This document shows positions 4,774-5,081 of a stretch of DNA of 5,081 bases, in pieces. The position numbers and the translations under genes are program-made. Each line of letters starts with the position of its first letter. Position 1 is the stretch's first letter. The notes under the pieces are model-generated. The model was not told where the DNA came from. It worked only from the letters and a program-made list of their open reading frames with translations, and searched no databases. Origin of the DNA: an uncultured Clostridium sp. (GTDB lineage: Bacteria > Bacillota > Clostridia > Lachnospirales > Lachnospiraceae); contig URUZ01000425.1 of assembly GCA_900551225.1 (NCBI GenBank), forward strand, positions 1 to 5,081, read 5' to 3'.

Positions 4774-5081
4774 CTAGAGTCCGCGCAGATATTCATCTAA
4801 ATATCCTGTAAAAATCCTGGTATTTTCCTCGGACAGCCGGGACGGCGTCTGATGGGTCAGCATATACACCGTGCGCTTGGGAGGCGCGGGATCTAAGGGC
4901 AGTATCCGTACAGGGTACTGCTCTTTCAGTCCTCTGGCCGTGGTATATGGCATGATGGTCCAATAATCCACGGTCTCCAAAAATCCTGTGAGAATGGATA
5001 TACTGGTGGCAGTCACCAGGGAACGGCTGCTGCCGAAATACCGGTCGTGCCAAAGGCGGAATTCCGGTCCCCAGCCGATAT
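4774..5081 (-). CDS. LysR-family transcriptional regulator, C-terminal part only
   Basis: The minus-strand frame is open from the right edge to the TAG at 4774-4776 and gives 102 complete codons, so the protein's N-terminus and helix-turn-helix lie outside the window. The visible part resembles the second half of a LysR substrate-binding domain: an alpha/beta stretch around TATSISILTGFLETVDYWTIMPY (the region where family members read a helix then GIALLP), a beta segment VRILPLDPAPPKRTVYMLTH with the typical Arg/Lys before a strand, then a terminal helix, LSEENTRIFTGYLDEYL. Full members are about 290-310 residues. The effector and target genes cannot be told; it converges on the ene-reductase gene, so it need not regulate it. 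The assignment rests on domain style rather than a diagnostic motif. Confidence 0.72.
   Translation of the reverse strand, partial: IGWGPEFRLWHDRYFGSSRSLVTATSISILTGFLETVDYWTIMPYTTARGLKEQYPVRILPLDPAPPKRTVYMLTHQTPSRLSEENTRIFTGYLDEYLRGL

Noticed and set aside
1..5081. CRISPR array, tRNA/rRNA, insertion sequence or phage genes
   Set aside because: No regularly spaced repeats, no tRNA-like cloverleaf or rRNA sequence noticed, and no transposase, integrase or structural phage motifs in any frame.

Overview
The window looks like chromosomal DNA from an anaerobic, low-to-mid-GC Firmicute. My best guess is a gut Clostridia/Lachnospiraceae member, with the Enterocloster / Clostridium clostridioforme group as an inferred candidate. 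The reasons are strong AGGAG-type ribosome sites, AT-rich spacers between GC-richer genes, and a large Fe-S/FMN/FAD ene-reductase of the clostridial enoate-reductase type. I see no insertion sequence, phage gene, CRISPR array, rRNA or tRNA, and no frameshift in any of the main genes.

Layout. Positions 1-240 hold a terminator hairpin for a gene lying off the left edge, an unusual outer inverted repeat around it, and then a promoter with an overlapping palindrome. Next is a two-gene forward operon: an M42-family metallo-aminopeptidase (241-1260) followed almost without a gap by a GNAT acetyltransferase (to 1749). A strong forward-strand hairpin (1766-1803) ends this operon and runs into the stop codon of a convergent TetR-family regulator gene (1795-2379, minus strand). 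A 230-base divergent control region (2380-2609) separates the regulator from a 682-codon enoate reductase-like gene (2610-4658, plus). A GC-rich hairpin and a short spacer follow. The window ends inside a minus-strand gene for a LysR-type regulator, of which only the C-terminal third (102 residues) is present.

How the parts fit. The TetR/ene-reductase pair has the classic form of a substrate-responsive switch: a divergent repressor next to the enzyme gene it probably controls, with TTGACAA repeats and a near-palindrome over the -10 box as candidate operators. The enzyme should reduce an activated C=C bond (2-enoates, cinnamate-like arylacrylates or a related electron sink) with NADH. The actual substrate cannot be read from the sequence. 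The M42-GNAT pair is probably a separate peptide or amino-acid-derivative unit; its M42 member has HGDT and ERTH signatures that differ from textbook M42 enzymes.

Nothing here is clearly a new class of system. The most useful leads are the TetR/ene-reductase module and its operators, the M42-GNAT pair, and several RNA or operator-like inverted repeats.
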